Source: Geosporobacter subterraneus DSM 17957
GTDB lineage: Bacteria > Bacillota > Clostridia > Peptostreptococcales > Thermotaleaceae
DNA length: 64,000 nt
Reading direction: 5' to 3'
NCBI RefSeq assembly: GCF_900142145.1
Contig: NZ_FQZV01000003.1
Location: 1-64,000, forward strand
Part shown: piece after piece, positions 17,476-28,326 of the stretch
How the letters are laid out: each line of letters opens with the position of its first letter
Numbering within the stretch: the stretch's first letter is position 1
Position numbers and translations under genes: made by a program
The notes under the pieces: generated by a model
What the model was told of the DNA's origin: nothing
What the model saw: only the letters and a program-made list of their open reading frames with translations
Databases searched by the model: none

Positions 17476-18165
17476 ATGACCCATAAAATATTAATCGTCG
17501 ATGATGAACCGATACTTTTAAAGGGTTTAAAATATAGTCTTGAACAGGAATCCTACCAAATAGAAACAGCGGCAGACGGAAAAGAAGCACTATTGAAGGC
17601 CTCAGATGAAGCATTTGATTTAATAATACTGGATTTAATGCTTCCTGAGATCGACGGCCTAGAAGTCTGCAGGAGAATTAGAGAACAATCCATGGTACCG
17701 ATTATCATGCTCACTGCTAAAGGAGAAGATACCAGTAAGATATTAGGATTAGAGTATGGTGCCGACGATTATTTAACAAAGCCCTTTAATATCTTAGAAT
17801 TAAAGGCGAGAATTAAAGCTATCCTAAGAAGAGTACAGAGTACAGAATATCTTTCGCCAACCAGTGTGCTTAAAATAGAGGATTTTACAATCAATACACT
17901 AGGAAGAAAAGTCATATTTCGCAATGAAGAGATTAACCTTACTGCTAAGGAATTTGATTTGCTGCTTTTACTAGCTTCAAATCCCGGTAAAATATACAGC
18001 AGAGAGGAACTGTTGGAGATTATTTGGGGATACGAGTATTTTGGTGATTTAAGAACGGTAGATGTGCATGTCAGGCGGTTAAGGGAAAAAATCGAAAAAA
18101 ATTCTAGCCAACCGGAATATATACTTACCAAGTGGGGAGTTGGTTATTATTTTCGCGCAAAATAG
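17476..18165 (+). CDS. Response regulator, OmpR/PhoB family
   Basis: DNA-binding output half of a two-component system. The 229-residue protein has a receiver domain with the acidic pair at 9-10 (ILIVDDEP), the phosphoacceptor Asp53 in LDLMLPEIDG and Lys102 in KPFN, then a winged-helix domain (about 130-228; EFDLLLLLASNPG, RTVDVHVRRLREKI). The histidine kinase gene overlaps its end by 26 bases, so the two are a cognate pair. The signal is unknown. Confidence 0.95.
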   Translation: MTHKILIVDDEPILLKGLKYSLEQESYQIETAADGKEALLKASDEAFDLIILDLMLPEIDGLEVCRRIREQSMVPIIMLTAKGEDTSKILGLEYGADDYLTKPFNILELKARIKAILRRVQSTEYLSPTSVLKIEDFTINTLGRKVIFRNEEINLTAKEFDLLLLLASNPGKIYSREELLEIIWGYEYFGDLRTVDVHVRRLREKIEKNSSQPEYILTKWGVGYYFRAK

Positions 18166-19585
18166 AAGATTTATAAGTATTAGGTGGAAACTGGTTTCCA
18201 CCTATTTATTATTGATTATCCTGACACTTTTGCTAATCAACTCTTTCATTAGTGAAAGCATGCGATTAAATTATATAGCAGACAAAAAAATGAGCTTAAT
18301 GGCTCAAGGGAATATCATAGCCGACCGAATCATCAGCCCTATTCAAGATTTTAATGAAAGTGATGATAACGAGCCTTTATCTGATCTATTGAAGCGATAC
18401 AGCAAGGAGATTAGGTCTAGAGTTATGCTGATAAATAAAGATGGAATGGTTATCAGCGATTCCTACGATGTACTGACGGGGCAGAAAATAGATCATTTAG
18501 AAGTTCAGGAGGCCTTAGAGGGCAGAAGCAATGCAAGGCTGCACAATCTTAAAAAATATGGCAGAACAATTTATGTGGCTGTACCGGTTTTTCTTGAAGG
18601 GGAGATCCATGGAGTTGTACTGATATCTTCATCGGTTGAAGAAATCTACGGAAATATTACCCGAACGATGAAAAGATTTGGACTGTTATCGGGTCTAAGC
18701 GTTATAATTACTGGATTTATAAGTTTTATTTTCGCTAAAGTTATATCGCTGCCTATTGAAAAGCTCACCGATAGAATCAATAAAATGTATCAAGGAAACC
18801 TAGAGCAAAAAGTAGAGATAACAGGCAATGATGAATTGAGTAATCTAGGAACGGCTTTTAACCTGATGACCACTAAACTTGCATTAGTTGAGCAGCAGCG
18901 CAAGGATTTTGTAGCCAATGTATCTCACGAACTTAAGACACCGCTAAGCGCAATCAAGCTATTATCAGAATCATTGTTGCACCAGGATCAAGCGGATGTA
19001 AGCACCTATAGGGAGTTTTTGAAAGATATTGATTCGGAAGTAGACCGTTTAAATAAGATCATTGAAAACCTGCTGCGTCTCGTTGATCTAGGAAAAAACA
19101 GCTTAGAACTTGATTATCAGGTAACCTATGTGAATTATCTCATAGAAAATCTAATTCGCAGTTTAAAACCACTGGCAGATAAGAAGAGCATATCCATATC
19201 ATTTATTGAAAATGAAAAAATCCAGATCAAATTAGATCAAATTAAAATTCAGCAAGCGTTAACCAATATTATATCCAATGGTATTAAGTATACTCCTGAA
19301 GGAGGTAAGGTGCTGGTATCTCTTTATTCTGAATACGAAGACATAGTTATTAAGATCGAAGATAACGGCATTGGAATCCCTAAAGAAAGCTTGCCCCATA
19401 TATTTGAAAGGTTCTATCGCGTAGATAAGGCGAGGGCCAGAAGCACTGGTGGAACAGGACTTGGACTGTCAATTTCCCAGCAAATTATAGGGTTGCATCA
19501 GGGGAGTATTCATGTTGAAAGTGAACTGGGCAAGGGAACAGTTTTTTATATCAGGCTGCCGAAGAGTGTCGTTCGGGGCAGCTAG
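18140..19585 (+). CDS. Membrane sensor histidine kinase
   Basis: Partner of the preceding regulator. The 481-residue protein has two membrane helices (about 16-35 and 178-200) enclosing an extracellular sensor domain of about 140 residues, a HAMP domain, the H-box VSHELKTPLSAIK with His263, and an ATPase domain with N, G1 (DNGIGIP), F (FERFYRVDKARA) and G2 (GGTGLGLSI) boxes. The layout is that of PhoR/ResE kinases. The start is uncertain: the TTG at 18140 lies within the regulator gene and close to GGGGAG; no ATG precedes the first helix. Confidence 0.93.
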   Translation: MVIIFAQNRRFISIRWKLVSTYLLLIILTLLLINSFISESMRLNYIADKKMSLMAQGNIIADRIISPIQDFNESDDNEPLSDLLKRYSKEIRSRVMLINKDGMVISDSYDVLTGQKIDHLEVQEALEGRSNARLHNLKKYGRTIYVAVPVFLEGEIHGVVLISSSVEEIYGNITRTMKRFGLLSGLSVIITGFISFIFAKVISLPIEKLTDRINKMYQGNLEQKVEITGNDELSNLGTAFNLMTTKLALVEQQRKDFVANVSHELKTPLSAIKLLSESLLHQDQADVSTYREFLKDIDSEVDRLNKIIENLLRLVDLGKNSLELDYQVTYVNYLIENLIRSLKPLADKKSISISFIENEKIQIKLDQIKIQQALTNIISNGIKYTPEGGKVLVSLYSEYEDIVIKIEDNGIGIPKESLPHIFERFYRVDKARARSTGGTGLGLSISQQIIGLHQGSIHVESELGKGTVFYIRLPKSVVRGS

Positions 19586-19609
19586 CACAGGATAAAGGGA
19601 GGGATATGA

Positions 19610-20482
19610 TTGAGAATACTTTATAAAGTATTGCTCCTGCTGTTAGTGATTATTACCTTAGGGTACGGATTATATAGCATTAGAAATGAAGTTGACCCGG
19701 CAAAGAATCAGCCGCCAATACCACCTATACCGGATAAAACAAAATACGAAATGAACCTATACTTCGGAAGCCCTGATTATAAGCAATTGGTGATTGAGAA
19801 ACGAATTATTGTTTCGGAGGAATTGTCTGAAGAAAAAGTAATTGTGGAAGAATTGATTAAGGGACCCAGAAATAAAGTATTAAGGGCATCGATACCACCG
19901 GAAACAAGACTGCTTTCTGTAAATACAACCGAAGGAATTTGCTATGTCAATCTTTCGAACGAGTTCTTAAATACCTACCGATGGTCTCAACAAATGAATG
20001 AAGCAATCACCATATGGTCCATTGTGAATTCATTAACGGAACTCAATGAAGTTCAAGGTGTGCAAATACTTGTAGAGGGAAATAAAGTTGATGTGATAGA
20101 GAAATATTATTCCCTAAAACAACCTTATTTCCGCAATGAGGAACTATTAAAGAAAGAGGATCTTACACCTTACGAAACCTTTAATTTGTTTATAGATCGC
20201 CTTAAAAATGCTGACTATAATGCAGCTTATGAAATGGTGGAAGAGAGCAGCAGAAAACGGGTTGATTTTGTAAAATTTCGATTGGTGATGGGAAATTATG
20301 CAAGAGAGGTAAGAGGTTATGAGATCGCCAGATATCAGACACAGAGATACTCAGAGGAGATGGTGCTGGTCATAACTTATCAGAAGAAAAAGACGACTAT
20401 TTCTACAGTGGAGGATCAACTGGTGGAGTATTGGAAGTTTGTTTATGATGACAATGAGTGGAAAATCATATTGCCCTTGTAG
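19610..20482 (+). CDS. Membrane-anchored GerMN domain protein
   Basis: A 290-residue protein with an N-terminal membrane anchor (ILYKVLLLLLVIITLGYGL), then a GerMN domain (about 45-165; TTEGICYVNLSNEFL and NEVQGVQILVEG). GerMN domains occur in spore germination and wall-associated proteins. A C-terminal region of about 120 residues (from TPYETFNLFIDRLKNADY) resembles NTF2-like or DUF4878-like folds. The start is a TTG after GGGAGGG. It follows the kinase by 24 bases, so it may be an output or accessory of the two-component system; the link is inferred. Confidence 0.8.
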   Translation: MRILYKVLLLLLVIITLGYGLYSIRNEVDPAKNQPPIPPIPDKTKYEMNLYFGSPDYKQLVIEKRIIVSEELSEEKVIVEELIKGPRNKVLRASIPPETRLLSVNTTEGICYVNLSNEFLNTYRWSQQMNEAITIWSIVNSLTELNEVQGVQILVEGNKVDVIEKYYSLKQPYFRNEELLKKEDLTPYETFNLFIDRLKNADYNAAYEMVEESSRKRVDFVKFRLVMGNYAREVRGYEIARYQTQRYSEEMVLVITYQKKKTTISTVEDQLVEYWKFVYDDNEWKIILPL

Positions 20483-20516
20483 TGGGAGGGGGATAAGAAT
20501 ATTTCGTAAAAAATCC

Positions 20517-20545
20517 TTGTATTGAGTTATAATATATTGTATAAT
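20517..20545 (+). promoter_or_regulatory. Promoter for tRNA-Sec
   Basis: TTGTAT at 20517-20522 and TATAAT at 20540-20545 with 17-base spacing, ending 27 bases before the tRNA 5' end. Confidence 0.65.
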
Positions 20546-20572
20546 TTTTATTGTATCTCAAAACAATATTAA

Positions 20573-20669
20573 GGGAGTAGATGGTGGCTGGTGTTGCCTC
20601 TGGTCTTCAAAACCAGTTTGAGGGGTTAGGAGCTTCTCAGGTGGGTTCGATTCCCACATACTCCCGCCA
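20573..20669 (+). tRNA. selC: tRNA-Sec (UCA anticodon)
   Basis: The 97-base RNA has an acceptor stem GGGAGTA/TACTCCC with an encoded GCCA end, an anticodon loop CTTCAAA that reads UGA, a long variable arm, and the T loop GGTTCGATTCC. The extended acceptor arm and long extra arm are the hallmarks of bacterial tRNA-Sec. It completes the selenocysteine machinery with selD, selA and selB found in the same 8 kb. Confidence 0.97.
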
Positions 20670-20680
20670 AAAGTAATTGA

Positions 20681-20713
20681 AAAAGGATCTTCATAGATCC
20701 TTTCTTTTTTTTA
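20681..20713 (+). terminator. Terminator after tRNA-Sec
   Basis: AAAGGATCT and AGATCCTTT form a 9-bp stem around TCAT, followed by CTTTTTTTT. Confidence 0.88.
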
Positions 20714-21050
20714 AAAGTAAAAAAAATAGTCCTATGGACTAATACAATATAAAAATAAACAATATGGGTAATTAGTGAATTGTTTTCATGCTTATTCTAT
20801 TATAATTGACAAAACATGTCAATATTTTCCCAACAATTTAAGAGAAATGTCGAATGAATTATTTATTTTAGTACATTTTTTCAATAGGTTTAAAAATCAC
20901 CCTCTTAGCAAAGGCTTTGTTGAATTGATACAAAGCTATACCCATAGGGTAAATCATGAGATTTTATTGCAAATGTAAATAAATTTCTGCCTTTTGGTTT
21001 TTCTCCAATCTGTATAAGCTGTTAGAAAATGGTTATAATAAACAGCTAGA
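20714..21050. other. Intergenic stretch with an operator-like palindrome
   Basis: No convincing gene. At 20805-20823 ATTGACA and TGTCAAT form a perfect 7-bp inverted repeat around AAACA, which looks like a regulator site or may hold a -35 box. A 43-codon frame (20847-20978) follows but has a poor ribosome binding site and an unremarkable composition, so it is not called as a gene. Confidence 0.35.
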
Positions 21051-21068
21051 TAGATTGGAGGGATACCT

Positions 21069-21740
21069 ATGTTAAGAAGAAGAAGGCGTAGAAGGAAATA
21101 TGTTTTGGCTTGCGTTGTTCTACTCTTGGCGGGCTTCATATATGGCTATGTTAGCAATGAAACAAGAATTCTAAATAAACCGGGCAAAGAAGGAGTAGAT
21201 CCAAAAAACCTGTCTGTAGAGGTTCCAAGTCCTCAAAATGAGAATCCCCAAATACAGGAACCGAACAATCTGCCCCGAGAAGTGGAAACCCCCTATGAAA
21301 TAGAAGAACCAGTTGTAAATCAAGATAATATTATTACGAATAATACAAGATTTCTACTAAAAACCTATTTCGAACAAACTAGGGATACCATAACCCGTGA
21401 AATCAAAATTCCAGGGGACATGATCGGAAAAAGTTTAGAGGAATTCAGTATCTTTCTTCAGAACGCTTATGGAGAGTGGGATGTTCGGGAACTAAACAAA
21501 GATTTGGTAGAGCTTTACCGGATAAAAGATGGAATCTCACCGAACCATTATATAGTTAAACAGAGCAATGGATATATTGCCATCTTTCATATAGACGAAG
21601 AGGGGAATCCTATTTTACTGGAGCAGACCAACATACCTGTTTCTGCGCTTACGGAAATAGACAGAGAAAAGCTAAGACGAGGGATCGTTGTAAAAGGTAT
21701 GGATGGCGTAAACCAAATACTTGAGGACTACAGCAGCTAA
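21069..21740 (+). CDS. BofC-like sporulation protein
   Basis: A 223-residue protein with a very basic N-terminus ([11 protein letters not shown]), one membrane helix (about 11-28), a proline-rich linker, and a C-terminal region (about 150-220; [20 protein letters not shown]) resembling the BofC C-terminal domain. In Bacillus, BofC is a forespore intermembrane protein that controls the SpoIVB protease and so sigma-K activation, and bofC lies near ruvAB as here. GGAGG precedes the ATG. The family link is by sequence feel and gene order, not by an alignment. Confidence 0.7.
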   Translation: MLRRRRRRRKYVLACVVLLLAGFIYGYVSNETRILNKPGKEGVDPKNLSVEVPSPQNENPQIQEPNNLPREVETPYEIEEPVVNQDNIITNNTRFLLKTYFEQTRDTITREIKIPGDMIGKSLEEFSIFLQNAYGEWDVRELNKDLVELYRIKDGISPNHYIVKQSNGYIAIFHIDEEGNPILLEQTNIPVSALTEIDREKLRRGIVVKGMDGVNQILEDYSS

Positions 21741-21770
21741 GGTGCACATTATAGTGCACTTTTTTTCGTA
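21740..21770 (+). terminator. Terminator after the BofC-like gene
   Basis: GTGCAC repeats as a palindromic pair (AGGTGCACATTATAGTGCACTT) followed by TTTTTTT; the stem overlaps the stop codon region. Confidence 0.75.
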
Positions 21771-21861
21771 CTTATTGAACGAAGGTTGTGATAGAATAAA
21801 GAAGGATTTCGATGGTTGCATATCGAATATATGTTTGGAAAGCATAAAAGGAGCGCATAGT

Positions 21862-22356
21862 ATGATAATTATAGGAATAGATCCCGGTATCGCTATTGTC
21901 GGATTTGGGATCGTTGAATATAAGGGCAATCACTTTCGTGTAATCAGTCATGGGGCCATTACCACTGATGCTTCAGAAAGCTTGCCAAACCGTTTAGAAA
22001 TCATATATACTTCATTAGCATCCCTGATGGAAAAATATCAGCCTAGTGCAATGGCCATTGAAGAACTGTTCTTCAATAAAAATACAAAGACAGCTCTGCT
22101 GGTAGCTCAGGCGAGGGGTGTGGCCATTCTGGCAGCTTCCTTGCAAAATATAAACATTTATGAGTATACACCTTTGCAAGTAAAACAGGGAGTCGTAGGC
22201 TATGGTCGAGCTGACAAGAAACAGATGCAAACCATGGTCAAGACGATCCTTAATTTAGAAAAAATTCCAAAGCCCGATGATGTAGCAGACGCCTTAGCGG
22301 TTGCCGTCTGTCATGCCCATTCCGGTGTTTTTGGGAATATGTTTAAAATAAAATAA
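21862..22356 (+). CDS. ruvC: Holliday junction resolvase RuvC
   Basis: Cuts Holliday junctions made during recombination and fork repair. The 164-residue protein has the catalytic acids in [22 protein letters not shown] and [15 protein letters not shown]. The ATG at 21862 has AAAAGGAG upstream; the frame extends 47 codons further back without support. It forms an operon with ruvA (17 bases) and ruvB (20 bases further). Confidence 0.97.
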   Translation: MIIIGIDPGIAIVGFGIVEYKGNHFRVISHGAITTDASESLPNRLEIIYTSLASLMEKYQPSAMAIEELFFNKNTKTALLVAQARGVAILAASLQNINIYEYTPLQVKQGVVGYGRADKKQMQTMVKTILNLEKIPKPDDVADALAVAVCHAHSGVFGNMFKIK

Positions 22357-22373
22357 CATTTGGAGGGGTCTTA

Positions 22374-22970
22374 TTGTTTCACTTTATAAAAGGCAGAGTA
22401 GATTATATAGGTGATGATTTCATCGTTCTAGAGAACCGTGATATAGGCTACAAGATATTTACTTCTCTGACGACTGTTTCAGATATTGGTGCAGATAAAG
22501 GAGAAGTTACGATTTATACCCAAATGGTAGTCCGGGAGGATGATATCAGTCTCTATGGATTTCTATCAAGGGAAGAGCTAAAAATGTTCCAACTGCTAAC
22601 AACGGTATCAGGTGTTGGAGCTAAGGTCGGATTAGGAATTTTATCCTCTATCCATTATCAGAAGCTTGCCGAAATGATTTATTCAGAAGACGTTACTGGA
22701 TTGACTAAAGCCCATGGAGTCGGTAAGAAAACTGCCCAGCGGATTATTCTAGAACTTAAAGAAAAGATACGTACCCAGGAGCTGACCATGGAAGGAAAAA
22801 CTGTGATGCCGCCCAAGTACGGGGGAGATATTGTGCACGAGGCAATAGAAGCCCTGGTTTCTTTGGGCTATGGAAAAAATGAAGCAGCTTCTGCAGTTTC
22901 AGAATCTGCTGAATCATGCAGTAATCTGGAACAGATAATAAAAAATGCCCTAAAAGTTCTGGCAAGATAA
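22374..22970 (+). CDS. ruvA: Holliday junction branch migration protein RuvA
   Basis: Binds four-way junctions as a tetramer and loads RuvB. The 198-residue protein has an OB-fold N-domain, two helix-hairpin-helix motifs (SGVGAKVGLGILS and HGVGKKTAQRI) and the C-terminal domain III (EAIEALVSLGYGKNEA) that contacts RuvB. It starts at a TTG after GGAGGGG, which keeps the family N-terminus. Confidence 0.97.
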   Translation: MFHFIKGRVDYIGDDFIVLENRDIGYKIFTSLTTVSDIGADKGEVTIYTQMVVREDDISLYGFLSREELKMFQLLTTVSGVGAKVGLGILSSIHYQKLAEMIYSEDVTGLTKAHGVGKKTAQRIILELKEKIRTQELTMEGKTVMPPKYGGDIVHEAIEALVSLGYGKNEAASAVSESAESCSNLEQIIKNALKVLAR

Positions 22971-22990
22971 AGTAGAAAGCGAGGTATATA

Positions 22991-24004
22991 ATGATTAACG
23001 AGATTGAAGAGAGCAGATTTATGACGAATGCTGTGAAAGCGGAAGACTTTGAACTGGAAACTACACTACGGCCAAAGGCGCTGGATGAATATATAGGTCA
23101 GGATAAGGCTAAGGAAAAATTAAAAATCTTTATCCATGCTGCAAAGATGAGAAAAGAGTCTCTAGATCATGTACTGCTCTACGGGCCACCGGGTTTAGGG
23201 AAGACAACCTTATCCAGCATTATAGCTAATGAGCTTGGCGTTCAAATCAGAATTACTTCGGGGCCTGCAATCGAGAGGCCCGGGGATCTGGCCGCAATAT
23301 TGACAAACCTGGGGGAGAATGACGTATTATTTATCGATGAAATCCATCGCTTAAATAGAACGGTTGAAGAGGTATTGTATCCGGCCATGGAAGATTATGC
23401 ACTGGATATCATTATTGGCAAAGGGCCCAGTGCCCGCTCTATAAGACTGGATTTATCACGCTTTACGTTAATTGGGGCCACCACAAGGGCTGGATTATTA
23501 ACAGCTCCGCTAAGAGATCGTTTTGGCGTGATCTGTAAGCTTAATCTATATGAAACAGAGGATCTCAATAAAATTGTTATGCGTTCTGCAAATATTTTAG
23601 GTGCAAAAATTGAAGAGCTTGCATCCATGGAAATCGGTCGAAGATCAAGGGGAACCCCGCGGATTGCCAATCGGCTGTTAAAGAGGGTTAGGGACTATGC
23701 CCAAGTGAAAGGTGATGGCGTAATAACTCTGCAAATGGCACGAGATGCCCTTTCAATGCTTGAGATAGATGAATTAGGATTAGATAGTGTTGACCGAAAT
23801 ATTTTGTTAACCATTATTGAGAAGTTTGATGGCGGTCCTGTGGGGCTAGACACTTTAGCGGCATCCACAGGAGAAGAGAGAAATACCATTGAAGATGTAT
23901 ATGAGCCATTTTTGTTGCAAATGGGCTTTCTACAGAGAACACCAAAAGGCCGTATTGTAACAAAGCTTGGATATGAACATCTAGGGCTTAGGATCCAAGA
24001 ATAA
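22991..24004 (+). CDS. ruvB: Holliday junction branch migration helicase RuvB
   Basis: Hexameric AAA+ motor that drives branch migration with RuvA. The 337-residue protein has Walker [10 protein letters not shown], Walker B FIDEIHR, sensor GATTRAG, and the C-terminal winged helix ([32 protein letters not shown]). Length is normal for the family. Confidence 0.98.
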   Translation: MINEIEESRFMTNAVKAEDFELETTLRPKALDEYIGQDKAKEKLKIFIHAAKMRKESLDHVLLYGPPGLGKTTLSSIIANELGVQIRITSGPAIERPGDLAAILTNLGENDVLFIDEIHRLNRTVEEVLYPAMEDYALDIIIGKGPSARSIRLDLSRFTLIGATTRAGLLTAPLRDRFGVICKLNLYETEDLNKIVMRSANILGAKIEELASMEIGRRSRGTPRIANRLLKRVRDYAQVKGDGVITLQMARDALSMLEIDELGLDSVDRNILLTIIEKFDGGPVGLDTLAASTGEERNTIEDVYEPFLLQMGFLQRTPKGRIVTKLGYEHLGLRIQE

Positions 24005-24018
24005 AGAGGTGATGATTT

Positions 24019-24231
24019 ATGGAATCATTAGGAAGAACGATGATGATGATGGGTATTTTGCTTATCGTAATCGGCGGGATTGTTTTTCTAGGCTCTAAAC
24101 TAGGACTAGGAAGATTGCCGGGAGATATCTACTACAAAAAGGAAAATTTTACTTTTTATTTTCCTGTTATGACCAGTATCATAGCCAGTATTGTGTTAAC
24201 GGTTCTGCTGAATTTGTTGTTTAGAAGATAA
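24019..24231 (+). CDS. DUF2905 small membrane protein
   Basis: A 70-residue protein with two membrane helices separated by the family's GLGRLPGDIYYKKENFTFYF segment, the signature of DUF2905. Its function is unknown. It follows ruvB by 14 bases, a common location for this family in Firmicutes, and is closed by a terminator. Confidence 0.9.
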   Translation: MESLGRTMMMMGILLIVIGGIVFLGSKLGLGRLPGDIYYKKENFTFYFPVMTSIIASIVLTVLLNLLFRR

Positions 24232-24257
24232 CTGTCTCAGAGTAGACAGTTTTTTTA
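24230..24257 (+). terminator. Terminator of the ruv operon
   Basis: AACTGTCT and AGACAGTT form an 8-bp stem with a 6-base loop, followed by TTTTTTAT. Confidence 0.87.
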
Positions 24258-24350
24258 TCGATCATTGCAATACTTTATAGAAGTTAAGATTGTTTTTTGA
24301 ATATTTCAAGTTTATTACAGTAGGTAATAAAATGGAGGATATTCCACAAT

Positions 24351-24358
24351 CTTGTCGA
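24351..24358 (+). promoter_or_regulatory. Possible Spo0A box
   Basis: TTGTCGAA fits the Spo0A box core TGNCGAA and lies 42 bases upstream of the SpoIID-like gene. A single 8-base site is weak evidence. Confidence 0.3.
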
Positions 24359-24399
24359 AAGTAGAATATAAAGATGTTCATAATGGAGGAGAGAAGAAA

Positions 24400-26061
24400 A
24401 TGAATAGATTCCGCCCTTTGCTATCTGTAGCCCTTTGTATTCTGCTTCTAGTAATACCTTTATCTGTACACGGGATTGACCCATCAAAGCTGCCGCAGGA
24501 AATGAAAGTCGGAATTCGATTTCAAGATACGGCTGCGCCACTGGTGATGCTCTATGCACAGAGCGGGTTGGAATTAGGCTTTTATACAGGTAATCAATTT
24601 AATCGGATCGAGGGTTTTGTAGAAAATGATGATATTATGATCCGAAAAGACAGCTATTTTTTGAATATGAACGGTTCCTTTATCGAGTACAGCTTTGATG
24701 AGCAAAGAGATTCCGGCAATGCTAATATACATGGACCTATACATATACAAGTAGGGGGAAAGTTCAATACAAGGCAAGATGCACAAGCATTTCTAAATAG
24801 CATAGCCAGCAAGATTACGAATCTATACCTGGTATATGAGGATGGCTGGAGAGTTTGGCAGGGGCTATACACTACGGCTAGTAACGCCCAAGCCGGTGTA
24901 GAAACCCTTAAAAACCAAGTTCCTCAAGCTGAGTATGCAATCATTCCACAGAACAGCGGCCGCATTCAGGTGCTGACCAAAGCCGGTAAGGTGCTTATGA
25001 TGTATAATCCTGGAAGTTCAGATTTTCATTTTCGGGCAGTTCCCGATAAAAGCGGTGAAGATATCGTAAGACTAGACGGAAAGACCTTCCGAGGCAGTAT
25101 AATTGTCAAAAGGCTCTCTGGTAGTGACCTGACGGTTATTAACAATTTAGGATTAGAGGAATATCTCTATGGTGTGGTACCAAGAGAAGTATCTGGCTCT
25201 TGGCCAATCGAAGCACAGAAGGCGCAGGCTGTGGCTGCCAGAAACTTTGCTGTCAATCGTGTGAAGTTACATGGACAGCATGGGTTTGATGTATGTGCGA
25301 CCACCCATTGCCAAGCCTATGGAGGCTACAGTATCGAACATCCAACCAGCAGAAAGGCAGTCGATGAAACAAAAGGAAAGCTAATCACCTACAATGGAAA
25401 AGCCATTGAAGCTTATTATCATTCCAATAGCGGTGGTCAAACCGAGGATAGTGAGAACATTTGGACCAATCCTATTGCCTACATACGGGGTGTAAAGGAT
25501 CCCTTTTCTATTGGTGCGCCTAATGATACATGGACTTATACCATGTCTAAAAAGCAGGCCCAGGATATTCTAGTATCTAAAGGATTAGACGTAGGAACAT
25601 TATTGGATATGATGGTTACTGAATATTCGAGAAACGGAAGGGCAATTAAGCTGGAGATCAACGGTACAATGGGCAAGAAAATTATAGAGAAGGACAAGAT
25701 TCGAGCAACATTTGGTTATAATAATATTAAAAGTACTTATTTTACGATCAACGCAGGTGGTGGGGAAACCTATATTTTAGCAGATTTATCACAACCACCG
25801 CAAAAAGTAAATATAAAAAGCAGCTATATACTAACGGGGGATGGACTAAAAGAAAGCGGGACCCTTACAACACCCATGATTTTTAACGGTGTCGAATATA
25901 AAACAGCCCAATCCGGCATATCTGAAGATATCATGATCACTGGCAAGGGTTGGGGACACGGCTTGGGAATGAGCCAGTGGGGTGCTAAGAAAATGGCTGA
26001 AGAAGGCTATACCTACGAACAAATCTTAACCTACTATTATACTGACGTAAAAGTTGAATAA
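24400..26061 (+). CDS. SpoIID/LytB-domain protein with signal peptide and SPOR-like repeat
   Basis: SpoIID-type enzymes are lytic transglycosylases that act on denuded glycan strands at the forming spore or in the cell wall. The 553-residue protein has a signal peptide (about 1-26), an SPOR-like glycan-binding segment (about 110-200), and the SpoIID domain with YGVVPREVSGSWPIEAQKAQ, AVAARNFAVN, HCQAYGG, and the C-terminal GWGHGLGMSQWGAKKMAE. The ATG at 24400 follows GGAGGAG. It is longer than the classic SpoIID and lies away from the other engulfment genes, so it may be a vegetative or germination paralogue. Confidence 0.88.
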   Translation: MNRFRPLLSVALCILLLVIPLSVHGIDPSKLPQEMKVGIRFQDTAAPLVMLYAQSGLELGFYTGNQFNRIEGFVENDDIMIRKDSYFLNMNGSFIEYSFDEQRDSGNANIHGPIHIQVGGKFNTRQDAQAFLNSIASKITNLYLVYEDGWRVWQGLYTTASNAQAGVETLKNQVPQAEYAIIPQNSGRIQVLTKAGKVLMMYNPGSSDFHFRAVPDKSGEDIVRLDGKTFRGSIIVKRLSGSDLTVINNLGLEEYLYGVVPREVSGSWPIEAQKAQAVAARNFAVNRVKLHGQHGFDVCATTHCQAYGGYSIEHPTSRKAVDETKGKLITYNGKAIEAYYHSNSGGQTEDSENIWTNPIAYIRGVKDPFSIGAPNDTWTYTMSKKQAQDILVSKGLDVGTLLDMMVTEYSRNGRAIKLEINGTMGKKIIEKDKIRATFGYNNIKSTYFTINAGGGETYILADLSQPPQKVNIKSSYILTGDGLKESGTLTTPMIFNGVEYKTAQSGISEDIMITGKGWGHGLGMSQWGAKKMAEEGYTYEQILTYYYTDVKVE

Positions 26062-26073
26062 GGAGTCATTTGA

Positions 26074-27099
26074 ATGCAAACAAAAGATTTTTATTTTGAT
26101 CTACCGCCGGAATTAATCGCACAAACACCTCTTCAAAACAGAGATGAATCTAGACTAATGCTCTTAAATAAGCGTACTGGAAACATAGAACATCGCCAAT
26201 TCAAAGACATTATTGAGATTCTAAATCCAGGTGATTGTTTAGTGCTCAATAATACACGGGTTATCCCAGCCCGGCTCTTTGGCATTCGGGAAAATGGCAG
26301 TGCGCAGGTAGAATTTTTATTATTGAAGAGAATTAAGGACAATCAATGGGAAATCCTGGTAAAACCAGGAAAACGGGCTAAGGTAGGCGATACTATCGTT
26401 TTTAATGAAGGCTTACTCAAAGCAAAAATTATTGGATTGGCAGAAGAAGGTACAAGAATCGTAGAATTCGAATATGATGGTATCTTTGAGGAAATATTAG
26501 ATAAACTAGGAACTATGCCCCTGCCTCATTACATAAAAGAAAGACTCGAGGATAAAGAGCGTTACCAGACAGTCTACGCAAAGCATGAAGGATCGGCTGC
26601 TGCCCCTACCGCCGGACTACACTTTACTCAAGAGCTGCTCCATGCTATTCAGCAGAAGGGTATTGAAATCGCATTCATTACCCTGCATGTAGGATTAGGA
26701 ACTTTCCGTCCCGTAAAGGCTGATAATATTCTGGAGCATAAAATGCATGGCGAGTTTTATATTATGACGGAGGAGACTGCAGAGAAGATTAATAGAACCA
26801 AAGAAAACGGAGGCAGAATTATTGCTGTTGGAACAACTTCTGTAAGAACGCTGGAAAGCATTGCTGCAGATCACGGTGAGATTAAACCCTGTTCCGGATG
26901 GACAGAAATTTTTATTTATCCTGGTTTTTCTTTTAAAGTGGTAGACTGTCTTATCACTAATTTTCATTTACCCGAGTCAACATTAATAATGCTGGTTAGT
27001 GCTCTTAGTACAAGAGAAATCATTTTAAACGCATATAAAGAGGCGGTAACGCAGCGCTATCGATTCTTCAGCTTCGGCGATGCGATGTTTATTTATTAG
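26074..27099 (+). CDS. queA: S-adenosylmethionine:tRNA ribosyltransferase-isomerase QueA
   Basis: Adds the ribosyl moiety of S-adenosylmethionine to preQ1 in tRNA, forming epoxyqueuosine. The 341-residue protein starts with [16 protein letters not shown] and has the [25 protein letters not shown] and [13 protein letters not shown] family blocks. Spacing of 12 bases to the SpoIID-like gene and 21 bases to tgt suggests cotranscription. Confidence 0.98.
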   Translation: MQTKDFYFDLPPELIAQTPLQNRDESRLMLLNKRTGNIEHRQFKDIIEILNPGDCLVLNNTRVIPARLFGIRENGSAQVEFLLLKRIKDNQWEILVKPGKRAKVGDTIVFNEGLLKAKIIGLAEEGTRIVEFEYDGIFEEILDKLGTMPLPHYIKERLEDKERYQTVYAKHEGSAAAPTAGLHFTQELLHAIQQKGIEIAFITLHVGLGTFRPVKADNILEHKMHGEFYIMTEETAEKINRTKENGGRIIAVGTTSVRTLESIAADHGEIKPCSGWTEIFIYPGFSFKVVDCLITNFHLPESTLIMLVSALSTREIILNAYKEAVTQRYRFFSFGDAMFIY

Positions 27100-27114
27100 T
27101 TTTAGGAGGAATGA

Positions 27115-28239
<1,125 letters not shown>

Positions 28240-28283
28240 ATCATATAATAATTCTTTAAGATTTAAAAGGAGATAGTGATTTT

Positions 28284-28325
28284 ATGTTGAATATATATCA
28301 AGAAAAAATGAGAGGGGGAATTTAA
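28284..28325 (+). CDS. Possible 13-aa leader ORF before yajC
   Basis: ATG to TAA of 14 codons (MLNIYQEKMRGGI) with AAAGGAG 11 bases upstream. Its end supplies the GAGGGGG ribosome binding site of yajC, whose ATG starts one base after the TAA. The arrangement suits translational coupling. The peptide sequence itself shows no attenuator codon run. Confidence 0.4.
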   Translation: MLNIYQEKMRGGI

Positions 28326-28326
28326 A

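Noticed and set aside
20847-20978. 43-codon ORF between selC and bofC
   Set aside because: Poor ribosome binding site, no recognisable motif, biased to AT-rich non-coding composition.
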